Assembly: GCF_030818775.1 (NCBI RefSeq)
Contig: NZ_JAUTAU010000001.1
Location: 4,468,001-4,532,000, forward strand
DNA: 64,000 bases
Reading direction: 5' to 3'
From: Bacillus sp. SORGH_AS_0510
Lineage (GTDB): Bacteria; Bacillota; Bacilli; Bacillales; Cytobacillaceae
A program made the translations under genes and the position numbers. The notes under the pieces were generated by a model, which saw only the letters and a program-made list of their open reading frames with translations, was not told the DNA's origin and did no database searches. Shown here one piece after another: positions 33,258-41,784 of this stretch (position 1 is the first letter of the stretch; each line of letters opens with the position of its first letter).

Positions 33258-34007
33258 TTACCCTAACTGGCGTTTAAATTCTTTATAAGCGATGAAGTAA
33301 GCGATGACCATAATGCCGACACACCAGGCAAGCGCAATCCAGATACCGTTGCCAACAGACCCTTCATACAAGAGGGCACGAATCGCATTCACGATTGAAG
33401 TCACTGGCTGGTTCTCAGCGAACGCACGGACAATTTTAGGCATGGTTTCGGTGGGGACAAAGGCCGAACTGATAAACGGCAGGAAAATCAGCGGGTACGA
33501 GTAGGCTGTCGCCCCTTCCATAGACCCCGCTCTCAATCCAGGAATGAGCGCCAGCCAAGTCAGCGCCATCGTAAACAGCCCAAGTATCCCAGCTACCGCG
33601 AGCCATTCCGGGATATCAGCACTGGAACGGAAGCCCATCAAGAGAGCGACGAGAATAACCACCACCACAGTAAGCGCATTGGAAACAAGCGAAGTCAACA
33701 CGTGAGCCCACAATACCGATGAGCGCTTGATGGGCATGGTAACGAAACGTGCCATCAGCCCGCTCTTTACATCGTTAAACAACCGCAAGGAAGTGTAAGC
33801 TACCCCGGATGCGATAGTTATCAGCAAGATTCCCGGCAATAAATAATTGACGTAGTTGTCCGTTCCCGTCTCTATGGCGCCGCCAAATACGTAGACAAAT
33901 AGCAGCAGCATCATAACCGGCGTAATCGCCACCGTGATAATCGTATCCGGGCTGCGCATGATGTTGCGCATTAAACGTCCTAGTAATACCCCTGTCTTGC
34001 TCTCCAT
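33258..34007 (-). CDS. ABC-2 type drug-export permease (DrrB-like)
   Basis: 249 residues with six membrane helices. PDTIITVAITPVMMLLLFVYVFGGA at the N-terminus and the late FLPFISSAFVPTETMPKIVRAFAENQPVT segment are typical of DrrB/ABC-2 permeases. The ATG abuts the stop of the ATPase gene, so they are translated together. The gene is clearly richer in G+C than its neighbours outside the cassette. Likely exports a drug or hydrophobic compound with the adjacent ATPase. Confidence 0.9.
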   Translation of the reverse strand: MESKTGVLLGRLMRNIMRSPDTIITVAITPVMMLLLFVYVFGGAIETGTDNYVNYLLPGILLITIASGVAYTSLRLFNDVKSGLMARFVTMPIKRSSVLWAHVLTSLVSNALTVVVVILVALLMGFRSSADIPEWLAVAGILGLFTMALTWLALIPGLRAGSMEGATAYSYPLIFLPFISSAFVPTETMPKIVRAFAENQPVTSIVNAIRALLYEGSVGNGIWIALAWCVGIMVIAYFIAYKEFKRQLG

Positions 34008-34769
34008 CTACATCTCCTCCTTTTTACCAATAATCGCGAGGAAAATTTCCTCCAATGTCGGCTGCTTCTCGATATATTCCACTTTCGCTGGCGGGAACAT
34101 CTCTTTGAGTTCGGTAAGGGTACCTGTCGTGATGATTTTTCCGCCATGCAGGATGGCAATTCGGTCCGCCAGTTGTTCCGCTTCCTCCAGGTACTGGGTC
34201 GTCAGCAAGATGGTCGTGCCGCCACCGGCAAGCTCCTTGACAGTATTCCAGACTTCAATCCGTGCTTCGGGGTCAAGCCCTGTGGTCGGTTCGTCGAGAA
34301 AAATGACTGCTGGCGTCCCAATCAGGCTCATGGCGATGTCAAGCCGGCGCTTCATCCCGCCGGAATACTGGTCTGCCCGGCGGTTGGCCGCATCGGTCAG
34401 ACTGAACCTTGCAAGCAGATTGTCGGAGACTTGCGCGGGATTGGAAACTCCCCGCAACTTGGCGATCATCATCAGATTTTCCCTTCCTGTGAGCAAGCCG
34501 TCTAAAGCTGCGAACTGCCCTGTCAGGCTGATACTCTGGCGAACATGATCTGGTTGACGCTGGATGTCAAAGCCGCAAATACCTACTTCGCCACCATCGT
34601 GCTTCATCAGCGTCGAGAGGATGTTGACCGTCGTCGTCTTGCCCGCTCCATTTGAGCCCAGCAGTGCGAAAATTTCGCCACGGCGCACCTCAAAATCCAC
34701 CCCCTTTAAGACTTCCTTGTCTTTAAAGGATTTTTTTAACCCTTTTACAGAAATCGCTGCATTGTCCAT
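34008..34769 (-). CDS. ABC transporter ATPase (DrrA-like)
   Basis: 253 residues from ATG 34769, with AAGGAGG about 10 bases upstream. Walker A is GSNGAGKTTTVN, the signature is QYSGGMKRRLDIA and Walker B is VIFLDEPTTGLDPEAR; the switch His is replaced in the usual way by TTQYLEEAEQLADR. It is of the DrrA/DUF4162-type drug export class. Forms the transporter with the adjacent permease. G+C-rich like the permease, suggesting acquisition as a unit. Confidence 0.92.
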   Translation of the reverse strand: MDNAAISVKGLKKSFKDKEVLKGVDFEVRRGEIFALLGSNGAGKTTTVNILSTLMKHDGGEVGICGFDIQRQPDHVRQSISLTGQFAALDGLLTGRENLMMIAKLRGVSNPAQVSDNLLARFSLTDAANRRADQYSGGMKRRLDIAMSLIGTPAVIFLDEPTTGLDPEARIEVWNTVKELAGGGTTILLTTQYLEEAEQLADRIAILHGGKIITTGTLTELKEMFPPAKVEYIEKQPTLEEIFLAIIGKKEEM

Positions 34770-34840
34770 ACTTTTTTCCTCCTTATAAAATGCGCAGCAA
34801 AACGCTAGATATTCTATACTCATCTATTCAGTGTGACTGA

Positions 34841-34918
34841 TATTCAGTATTACTTACTACCAGATTAAAAATATAACTGAATAGTAAAGGTGACATTACA
34901 TTTTTACCACTATTCAGT
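34841..34918. promoter_or_regulatory. probable PadR operator region of the ABC pair
   Basis: TATTCAGTATTACT at 34841-34854 is repeated exactly at 35850-35863 before the padR gene. Just upstream, ACTGAATAGT (34876-34885) and ACTATTCAGT (34909-34918) form a perfect inverted repeat. Shared ATTCAGT half-sites before both transcription units point to one regulator. Confidence 0.65.
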
Positions 34919-35108
34919 AGGAATGATTTATTGAATTTACTTTTTTCCCAATGGATTCAAGATCTCTGATTAAAATCTTCATGATACGTGTCGACAAGGT
35001 TTTAGCGTTTGCCACTAGGTTGTCGGCAAGGGAAGCCAAGTCATCCCCAGTAACGTTTCGTGTCGTTAGTGTCGATGCTAGGCAGGCTTTCGCGTTAGTC
35101 ACGACCAA
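34914..35108 (-). pseudogene. possible truncated second DUF1048 copy
   Basis: A 64-codon frame with only a TTG start inside the end of the intact DUF1048 gene and no ribosome site. VTGDDLASLADNLVANAKTL weakly resembles the DUF1048 end ([20 protein letters not shown]). DUF1048 genes often occur as tandem pairs next to padR, so a decayed second copy is plausible; it may also be translated by coupling. Confidence 0.4.
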
Positions 35109-35436
35109 TCGTATCGTTCAACTTCTTGCGATACTTATCCTTCCAAGTTTGCTCATCCTTCACTAGGTCGTCGCAGAAAGCAGCCACGTCCTTGCCCGTA
35201 AGGTCAGTGACTTTCTTACCTTCCGCTACACCTTCCTCGAAGAGATCGAGAATGCCGTTAAAGATACGGCTACTGTCCTTCCAGTCTGTGGGACCACCAC
35301 CAGCAGTCCACATATATTTTTGGATAGCTTTGTAAGCGTTGTGGTACTCACTTGGAAGTGCCTTCGCACGCGCCTCCATCTCCCTCCATTCTCGCTTGTC
35401 ATCCAGGCTTCCGATAATTTTTTCAAAAATATTCAT
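35095..35436 (-). CDS. DUF1048 family protein
   Basis: 113 residues, with [37 protein letters not shown] and [17 protein letters not shown] as in DUF1048 proteins, which are commonly next to PadR regulators in Bacillota. It overlaps padR by 4 bases (ATGA). Helical, soluble, no catalytic motif. Probably an accessory to the regulator or transporter; role unknown. Confidence 0.87.
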   Translation of the reverse strand: MNIFEKIIGSLDDKREWREMEARAKALPSEYHNAYKAIQKYMWTAGGGPTDWKDSSRIFNGILDLFEEGVAEGKKVTDLTGKDVAAFCDDLVKDEQTWKDKYRKKLNDTIGRD

Positions 35437-35777
35437 TTTACTTCTCTCCTTTTGATTTTATTAGTTTTGAGTTCGTTAATTTTACTTGAGACGAAATCCC
35501 ATTTTCTCCAAAAAATTTCAAGATGCTCTTGACCTGCTGCGTTGAGTGTGTAAAATTTTCTCGGCGGTCCCATAGTGGATGGTTTTTTCTCGATGTCCAC
35601 CAGATTGTTTTTCTCAAGCCTCATGGTAATCGTATAAACTGTGCCTTCAACTACATCAGTGAAGCCAAGTTCTCGTAGCTGTTGCGTGATTTCATAGCCA
35701 TAAGTTTCGCCACGGCTAATGATTTCCAGCACACAACCCTCAAGCACCCCTTTCAACATTTCCGTGATATTATCCAA
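35433..35777 (-). CDS. PadR-family transcriptional regulator
   Basis: 114 residues. [41 protein letters not shown] is the PadR winged helix and the C-terminal helix ([12 protein letters not shown]) dimerises. Its ATGA overlap with DUF1048 and repeated ATTCAGT motifs before both it and the ABC genes suggest it represses its own operon and the exporter until a toxic ligand binds, as known for PadR/LmrR-type regulators. Confidence 0.9.
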   Translation of the reverse strand: MDNITEMLKGVLEGCVLEIISRGETYGYEITQQLRELGFTDVVEGTVYTITMRLEKNNLVDIEKKPSTMGPPRKFYTLNAAGQEHLEIFWRKWDFVSSKINELKTNKIKRREVK

Positions 35778-35849
35778 TTCTTTACCTCCAATTATATTTT
35801 ACTTATAATTTTTTCAGTACTCTGTAACACAGGTATTTTGTGTTACTTA

Positions 35850-35863
35850 TATTCAGTATTACT
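35850..35863. promoter_or_regulatory. PadR operator-like motif before padR
   Basis: TATTCAGTATTACT, identical to 34841-34854, 73 bases before the padR start. Neighbouring ACAGGTATTTTGTGTTAC and TACTAGTATATAGTAT add further inverted symmetry. Confidence 0.6.
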
Positions 35864-36004
35864 GATTACTAGTATATAGTATTACCGAATAGTGTCGTTT
35901 GTCAATAAAACTTTTCGTCAAAAAAGCCCGTTTCCAACGCTCTCGACTTCTCAAAAAAAGCAGGCGCCAGGAACACTCTTACTTACCAAGGATTCCAAGG
36001 TTTT

Positions 36005-36020
36005 AATCAAACGTTTGATT
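36005..36020. repeat. AATCAAACGTTTGATT palindrome upstream of nos
   Basis: Perfect 16-bp palindrome 80-95 bases before the nos start, same family as at 8089, 8146, 37296, 37350 and 37406. The rest of 35864-36099 holds a looser inverted pair TTCACAAT (36037) and ATTGTGAT (36057) and no gene. Confidence 0.88.
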
Positions 36021-36099
36021 AGTTTTTCACCATATGTTCACAATTACAAAAACAGCATTGTGATATGATAAGGAAATCATCATTCTAGGAGGATTCACC

Positions 36100-37182
36100 T
36101 TGAACACGGAATTACTTAAGGAAGCAACAGAGTTTGTTCGTTCTTTTTACAATGAGGCAAATAAATCGGCGGAGGAGCTAGAAGATCGCCTAATTGAGGT
36201 TACCCAGCAGATAGATCAGCATGGGTATTATGAACATACCACAGCGGAACTGGAATTCGGAGCAAAAGTAGCTTGGCGCAATAGTAACCGATGTATCGGT
36301 AGATTATTTTGGAATCATTTAACCGTCATTGATAAGAGACATTTACATACAGAAGAAGACATTCGCGATGCCCTTTTTGAACATATGGATTTCGCAACCA
36401 ATGATGGCCGTATTAGACCCACGATCACGATTTTTTCACAGGCATACCGAAATAAGAAGATACGCATTTGGAATCATCAATTAATTCGTTACGCAGGATA
36501 TAGGACCGAACAAGGCGTTATTGGGGACCCAGGTTCTGTAGACTTTACAGAGATTTGTATCAACCTTGGATGGGAACCGAAGTATGGAAAATTTGATGTC
36601 TTACCGTTAGTCGTTCAAGTGAACGAACACACTCCGCAGTTATTTGAAATACCAGAACACCTAATACTCGAAGTTCCTATCCGCCATCCGCAATACGAGT
36701 GGTTCGAGGACTTACAATTAAAATGGTACGCCGTCCCTATGATTTCTGAGATGTGCCTTGAAATCGGCGGCATTACTTATACCGCTGCTCCCTTTAACGG
36801 ATGGTACATGGGCACGGAGATAGGTGCACGAAACTTAGCTGATGAGTTCCGATATAACCTGTTGCCCCAAATCGGTTCATTAATGGGACTAGATATTAGA
36901 AGTAATATCTCTTTATGGAAGGACCGGGCACTATTAGAGTTGAATACGGCTGTCTTACATTCCTATAAGGAAGACGGGGTTAGCATTGTCGACCATCATA
37001 CCGCTGCACAACAGTTTAAATTATTCGAGGAAAAAGAAATGGAAAACGGTCGGGACGTGACCGGGGACTGGACGTGGCTCATTCCACCTTTAGCACCTGC
37101 AGCTACCCACATTTTCCATAACCATTATGCTAATGAGATTGTAAAACCTAACTATTTTTATCAAACCAAACCGTATGAGTGA
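36100..37182 (+). CDS. nos: bacterial nitric oxide synthase oxygenase
   Basis: 360 residues, full length for bacterial NOS, with TTG start seven bases after [19 protein letters not shown] holds the haem-ligating Cys, and [18 protein letters not shown] holds the arginine-binding Glu. The C-terminal [20 protein letters not shown] region forms the pterin/dimer face. It oxidises arginine to NO and citrulline using electrons from general flavodoxin reductases; no reductase domain is fused, as usual in Bacillus. Monocistronic, with a strong terminator. Confidence 0.95.
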   Translation: MNTELLKEATEFVRSFYNEANKSAEELEDRLIEVTQQIDQHGYYEHTTAELEFGAKVAWRNSNRCIGRLFWNHLTVIDKRHLHTEEDIRDALFEHMDFATNDGRIRPTITIFSQAYRNKKIRIWNHQLIRYAGYRTEQGVIGDPGSVDFTEICINLGWEPKYGKFDVLPLVVQVNEHTPQLFEIPEHLILEVPIRHPQYEWFEDLQLKWYAVPMISEMCLEIGGITYTAAPFNGWYMGTEIGARNLADEFRYNLLPQIGSLMGLDIRSNISLWKDRALLELNTAVLHSYKEDGVSIVDHHTAAQQFKLFEEKEMENGRDVTGDWTWLIPPLAPAATHIFHNHYANEIVKPNYFYQTKPYE

Positions 37183-37187
37183 CGAAT

Positions 37188-37240
37188 AAAAAGCAACCTT
37201 AAACAGCCCTGATGTTCGGCTCCATTTAAGGTTGCTTTTT
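37188..37240 (+). terminator. terminator of nos
   Basis: AAAAAGCAACCTTAAA and TTTAAGGTTGCTTTTT form a 16-bp stem 6 bases after the stop. Confidence 0.9.
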
Positions 37241-37295
37241 ATATACTTACATTGGGATGTTTTCACCCTTTATATATCAAGGTTTCTTGCAATTT

Positions 37296-37421
37296 AATCA
37301 AACGTTTGATTAGTTTTTTCAAAGACACCCACTTGTATAGGCAACTTTTAATCAAACGTTTAATTAGTTTCTCTATCCCTTATGCACCAAGGGCTCCAGA
37401 GTTTTAATCAAACGTTTGATT
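37296..37421. repeat. three AATCAAACGTTTGATT-type palindromes at ~55-bp spacing
   Basis: Copies at 37296-37311 and 37406-37421 are perfect; 37350-37365 reads AATCAAACGTTTAATT. Steps are 54 and 56. CCCTT-N7-AAGGG lies at 37377-37393, as between the copies near 8.1 kb. This is the main content of the 340-base gap between nos and the Nudix gene. Confidence 0.9.
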
Positions 37422-37524
37422 AGTTTTTTAGCTCTCAATATCTGAAAAAGGGACTTCCTGTTTATCCCTAATTCATAAAAGTGTTATTATAGTGACTAGT
37501 AAATTACTTCTTAGGAGGATTATC

Positions 37525-37923
37525 TTGAAAAAACTCGTAAAAGTTGTAGCAGCAATCATTGAAAATGATCAAAACGAAATTCTTTGTGCGCTTAGGTCCC
37601 CAATAATGGCTATTCCAAACATGTGGGAGTTTCCAGGAGGAAAAGTGGAAGCTAATGAGGATATATACTCAGCGCTAGAAAGAGAAATCCAAGAAGAGTT
37701 AGATTGCAAAATTGAGACCTTTAAAGAAGTGTTTAACAACAACACCCATGAATACGAAACATTTATTATTAATTTAATCTCCATCAAATGTAGGGTTATT
37801 GAAGGGACGCCAACCCCTAGTGAACACTCCAAGCTTATTTGGCTAAAAAGAGAAAATCTAGACTCGTTAAAGTGGGCACCGGCTGACATTCCTGCAGTAG
37901 AACAACTAATTAACGAAAAATAG
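37525..37923 (+). CDS. MutT-like Nudix hydrolase
   Basis: 132 residues from TTG 37525, preceded by AGGAGGATTATC; the frame open to 37492 has no site. The Nudix box is GGKVEANEDIYSALEREIQEELDC. The size and WEFPGGK approach match (deoxy)nucleoside triphosphate pyrophosphohydrolases of the MutT/YtkD/8-oxo-dGTP type. The next terminator is shared with the converging helicase gene. Confidence 0.88.
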   Translation: MKKLVKVVAAIIENDQNEILCALRSPIMAIPNMWEFPGGKVEANEDIYSALEREIQEELDCKIETFKEVFNNNTHEYETFIINLISIKCRVIEGTPTPSEHSKLIWLKRENLDSLKWAPADIPAVEQLINEK

Positions 37924-37954
37924 TCTTCTCGAAATGAGAAGACTACACTTTTTT
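37921..37954. terminator. bidirectional terminator, Nudix/helicase genes
   Basis: TAGTCTTCTC and GAGAAGACTA around a 5-base loop, then CACTTTTTT on the plus side. It overlaps both stop codons. Confidence 0.8.
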
Positions 37955-40756
37955 AGTGAACTCGGTATATAAGGTGGCAGGTATTTCATGCTCTAGTTTA
38001 ATTTTTACCGTAATCGGTTTCTCGCCTTCGTACTGGACTGTGTCTCCTTTTCCAATATAAATAAAAGGCTCATTTTTCCCATCTATTTCTCTATACTTCC
38101 TCACAAATAAATGAAGATTTACTCCACGCGCCTTATTGCGGATGATATTTTGACCTCTATCAGATTGTTGTGTCGTACTATTTTGTGACTGCCACTGGAA
38201 GTAGCTCTCGTTTATAAACTTATCTTTGTAGTTAATACTTTCCTTTACATCCTCTTCCTTATGCAAGTCTATAAAAAGAAAGTATTCTTTTCCATTAGCA
38301 AGCAACCCTGAACCTCTAAAGGAACTATGGATCTTACGATAATTAGAGAGTAATGCTGCATCAATCATTGGATATTGTTCATACAGTTTAAAATGTGGCA
38401 CACCATAGTATTCTGACTTAAACTCTTTTTCATAACGGAAAATTCCATATGTGATGATATCTTCAATAAACTTCCGATAATCCTGATTGCTTAGTAGCCC
38501 ATTAAACAGGCTCGTCTTAACTACTTTCCCATCGCTATATTGAACAAGTTTAGGCTTATTCTTAAGCTGGCCACTGTCATAGTAGTTCTGATTCAAGCAC
38601 TCAAAAGCATGAAGCACACTATCGTCATCAACATGAGTAACCATCTTTAAGATTTGATGCTTGGCTACTTCTAGATTCATTTCTTCGTGATCTAACAAAT
38701 AGCGAATAATAACAAACTCATAAATCCTTTTAAGTGGAAGCTTACTTGATAACTCTTTCAAGGTTGACTCGAATTGTTCGTTCTGTAAAAGTCCCTTTAA
38801 ATAGTCATCCTTCTCAACTTTCGCTACAAAGGATAAATATATTTTTTCTCGATCAATGAATTTCACGGGATCAGGTGCACCATCATACTTCAGATAATCT
38901 AATAGTAAATATGGAATCCGCCCCTGGTTGAGCTTTTTAAACTCAAAATACTCTTCCTTCAAATACTTCATAGAATTGAAGTTCTCATTATCAATCTGAG
39001 CCAAAATTCTTTCCTGCGATATTTTATCCATTTGGATATGAGTACACCCGGGAATATTCGCAAAGCCGGTAGCAATGGCAACTTTCAAACTTTCTTTATC
39101 GTAATAACGACTTCCGTTAAGTGCTAAGGCAATAAGAAACGTTTTATTATGATTACCAATGAAATCAAGGACCGTTAAGAAGCTTTTGTTGGCATGCTTA
39201 CGTAAACCCCGACCGAGCTGTTGAATAAATACAATTGGAGAGTTGGTTGGTCTTAACATTAGAACAGAGTTAACAGAAGGTATATCTACACCTTCATTAA
39301 ATATGTCTACTGTAAAAATAAATTCTAATTCGTCATGGTCACTCTCTAAGCGATTAATATATCGCTCCCGGGTTTCTGGTGAATCGGCTCCATATAAGCA
39401 AACGCTTTTATAACCTCTTTTATTAAATTCACTGGCCATATACTGTGCATGTTCGATACTCACACAGAAACCAAGGCCTTTCCTTTTCTCACCATCATGA
39501 CCATAGAAGTCCATTTTTTCAATAATAAAATCGACCCGCTCATTAACCTTTAATCGCTTTGTGATCTCACCAATATCGTCAATATCCACATCACTTAAAT
39601 CAATTCCATCTATATCTGTGATACCGAAGTAGTGGAATGGAATAACCAACTCGTCCTCTAACGCCTCATGCAATCGCACTTCTAATGCCACATTATTATC
39701 AAAAAGGTCAAAAACATTATATCCGTCACTACGTTCTGGAGTAGCCGTCATACCTAAAGTAAACTTGGGCTCAAAATAGTTTAGTACGGTTTGATAGGTG
39801 GGACTTGTTGCGTGATGAGCTTCGTCGATGATTAGATATTCAAACTCATCTTTTTCAAATTCATGAAAGCATTTAGAAATCGTTTGGATTGTAGCAAACA
39901 CGTAATCCACATGTTTTTGCTTATGATTACCTGTAAGAAGCCCAAATGAAAGACCATCATTAGGCAAGAGCTTTTCAAATGTATCTTTTGCTTTTTTCAA
40001 AATCTCTTCCCTATGCACAATGAATAATAGCTTCTTAGGCTTCACGTTCTTCACATCAAATGCAGACATATACGTCTTACCTGTTCCGGTAGCGGCAATG
40101 ACAAGTGCTTTTTTCTCTCCAAAACTTCTAAGGCGATCTAAATTCTCTGTAGCACGCTTTTGCATTCTATTTGGAACGATATATTGTTTATTCTCGTAGA
40201 TTATTTGGTGTGTCATCTGCGTACTCTTAAAGCTTTTAAGAAATTCTTCATATCTACTAATAAAATCAGAGTCTGCATCCTCACTTATATTCCATAGATA
40301 ATCGTATTCCTGTAAAACATCTTGTATAAACCGACCATCCTCTTTTGTAATGATTTCAACATTCCACTCAATATTGCTTTTCAGCGCACTTTGAGTGATA
40401 TTCGATGACCCTATAATCACCTTATAGCTGTCTTTATACTCAAATATGTATGCCTTCGTATGGAATCCAATCTCTTTATCCGTAACAAAAACCTTTAAAT
40501 CAACATTATTAAACTCTCTTATTTTTTCTAGTGCTTTTGCATCTGTAAAATTAAGATATGTGGAAGTAATGATCTTACCCGTGATCCCCTTTTTTTCAGC
40601 TTCCTTCAAAGGGTCAAGAAGAAGCTGCAGCCCGCTAAAATTAATAAATGCCACACTAAAGTAAAACCGTTCACACTCGCTCATCGATTTCACTAATTCT
40701 CTTAATAGATTCCCCTTGTCGGAGTTCACGATTAGCTTCTTTTCTACCGCTTCCAT
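37943..40756 (-). CDS. PLD-like nuclease/SF2 helicase/DUF3427 protein
   Basis: 937 residues. The start is ATG 40756 with AGGGG eight bases upstream. Residues ~1-180: PLD-like domain with FHTKAYIFEY and IIGSSNIT, one HxK half-site. Residues ~200-560: superfamily 2 helicase with ATGTGKTYMS, IIDEAHHATS, GMTATPERSDG and QQLGRGLRKH. C-terminal ~300: DUF3427, ending with SYFQWQSQNST and GVNLHLFVRKY. This three-part layout occurs in sporadically distributed bacterial helicases, some near restriction or defence genes. It stands alone here. DNA processing is likely; defence is inference. Confidence 0.9.
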   Translation of the reverse strand: MEAVEKKLIVNSDKGNLLRELVKSMSECERFYFSVAFINFSGLQLLLDPLKEAEKKGITGKIITSTYLNFTDAKALEKIREFNNVDLKVFVTDKEIGFHTKAYIFEYKDSYKVIIGSSNITQSALKSNIEWNVEIITKEDGRFIQDVLQEYDYLWNISEDADSDFISRYEEFLKSFKSTQMTHQIIYENKQYIVPNRMQKRATENLDRLRSFGEKKALVIAATGTGKTYMSAFDVKNVKPKKLLFIVHREEILKKAKDTFEKLLPNDGLSFGLLTGNHKQKHVDYVFATIQTISKCFHEFEKDEFEYLIIDEAHHATSPTYQTVLNYFEPKFTLGMTATPERSDGYNVFDLFDNNVALEVRLHEALEDELVIPFHYFGITDIDGIDLSDVDIDDIGEITKRLKVNERVDFIIEKMDFYGHDGEKRKGLGFCVSIEHAQYMASEFNKRGYKSVCLYGADSPETRERYINRLESDHDELEFIFTVDIFNEGVDIPSVNSVLMLRPTNSPIVFIQQLGRGLRKHANKSFLTVLDFIGNHNKTFLIALALNGSRYYDKESLKVAIATGFANIPGCTHIQMDKISQERILAQIDNENFNSMKYLKEEYFEFKKLNQGRIPYLLLDYLKYDGAPDPVKFIDREKIYLSFVAKVEKDDYLKGLLQNEQFESTLKELSSKLPLKRIYEFVIIRYLLDHEEMNLEVAKHQILKMVTHVDDDSVLHAFECLNQNYYDSGQLKNKPKLVQYSDGKVVKTSLFNGLLSNQDYRKFIEDIITYGIFRYEKEFKSEYYGVPHFKLYEQYPMIDAALLSNYRKIHSSFRGSGLLANGKEYFLFIDLHKEEDVKESINYKDKFINESYFQWQSQNSTTQQSDRGQNIIRNKARGVNLHLFVRKYREIDGKNEPFIYIGKGDTVQYEGEKPITVKIKLEHEIPATLYTEFTKKV

Positions 40757-40848
40757 TGGATTTCCCCTGACTCTATATCTGATATGAACCAAGATATTGT
40801 TATTTATTGGATATATGGAAATTGTACAATATCTGGGGGTAAATAAAA

Positions 40849-40882
40849 AGATCCTCTACTTTCCTATTGAGTAAAGGATCTT
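40849..40882 (-). terminator. terminator of 158-aa protein gene
   Basis: AAGATCCT and AGGATCTT enclose a loop, and the minus strand continues into TTTTTATTTA. Confidence 0.7.
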
Positions 40883-40955
40883 ACTAAAAATATATTTATT
40901 GGAAGTTAAAAGTGTCAAGAGCAGAACTGAAACAGCTGTTATTGTTATGCGTTAC

Positions 40956-41432
40956 TTATTCCATTTTGCAAGGGATGTTATTCTCGATTTCCTCAGCGGT
41001 AAAGACTACGTCAATTATCTCCTCATTACTATCGTTGCCAGTGTTGGATCCACTAACTTTTCCTTCTAAAACATAAGTGAAAAATCCCACACCAGGTCTA
41101 TCGAAAGCAGTGAAGGTAGTTGTTACAAAGTCAATATTTGTATCTAGAACATTAATTATCAGCCCTGCCGGTGCAACTCGTCTAATTTGATATTCGAGTC
41201 TCTGTGCTAGTGGGCCCTCAACTGATGATCCCAGGTTATTAGCTTCGATTGTTGCTATAAATCTTACTGTGTCCAAAGGATCGTCGATAGCTATAGTTAA
41301 TGTTGAAAGAGTCGTAAAACCTGCTCCTCCCTTGGACGGCAATTCAGGAAGCGGGTCTGCGTTAGTCCCCACTACAAACTGGTGTAATAATCCACATGCA
41401 CATTTAGAAGTAGATTTCTTATCTTTACTCAT
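40956..41432 (-). CDS. unrecognised 158-aa protein, possibly spore-surface
   Basis: 158 residues, opening MSKDKKSTSKCACGLLHQFVVGT, then a Thr/Val/Ile-rich beta-strand pattern (GFTTLSTLTIAIDD, VRFIATIEANN, FVTTTFTAFDRPGVGFFTYVLEG) and an acidic end with a final Cys. The strand pattern suggests a jelly-roll like those of exosporium or coat proteins in Bacillus, but I do not recognise the family. No signal peptide. AAAGGTTGTGAAAAA precedes the ATG. Confidence 0.65.
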   Translation of the reverse strand: MSKDKKSTSKCACGLLHQFVVGTNADPLPELPSKGGAGFTTLSTLTIAIDDPLDTVRFIATIEANNLGSSVEGPLAQRLEYQIRRVAPAGLIINVLDTNIDFVTTTFTAFDRPGVGFFTYVLEGKVSGSNTGNDSNEEIIDVVFTAEEIENNIPCKME

Positions 41433-41448
41433 TTTTTCACAACCTTTC

Positions 41449-41592
41449 TTTTCAAAGATAATTACAGTCTATGAATCTGCCAAACAAAAGTTTGGACAGG
41501 TCCCCATCGAAAAAACACAATTCGTTGTAAACCAAGGAAATCTAGCAAGCATTAGTGGGTTTGCACAAGGATTATGCGAAGAATGCTAATAA
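41449..41592 (+). pseudogene. coding-like fragment without start, ending GLCEEC
   Basis: A plus-strand frame reads AKQKFGQVPIEKTQFVVNQG and further to a Cys-Glu-Glu-Cys end. It lies in the gap between the 158-aa gene start and gntP. There is no start codon or ribosome site in this part and the frame runs back into the antisense of the 158-aa gene. It is probably the tail of a lost gene; a plus-strand terminator follows at 41671. Confidence 0.3.
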
Positions 41593-41670
41593 TATTTAGG
41601 CTTACACCTCTGTGAAGTCAAATGGAAGATAAGCCCATCGTTGATCAAATTCTTATACCAATAACACAAA

Positions 41671-41712
41671 GGGAGGTCCTCATACTAGCTGAGAACCTCC
41701 CTTCTGTTTTTA
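41671..41712 (+). terminator. plus-strand terminator without an intact gene
   Basis: GGGAGGT and ACCTCCC around a 17-base loop, followed by TTCTGTTTTT. The nearest plus-strand coding signal is the fragment at 41449-41592. Confidence 0.7.
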
Positions 41713-41745
41713 CCCTTAAACACTTATCACCTTATTCAATAAAAA

Positions 41746-41772
41746 GCCCCCACTTCAATAAAGCGGGGGTCA
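41746..41772 (-). terminator. terminator of gntP-type permease gene
   Basis: On the minus strand CCCCCGCTTTATTGAAGTGGGGG followed by CTTTTTATT; stem CCCCCGCTT/AAGTGGGGG (one G-T pair). Confidence 0.87.
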
Positions 41773-41784
41773 CTGAACGTGAGT

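Noticed and set aside
33934..34548. Long plus-strand ORF of ~204 codons opposite the ABC genes
   Set aside because: Antisense shadow of a G+C-rich ATPase/permease pair; the minus strand carries the Walker and signature motifs and ribosome sites.
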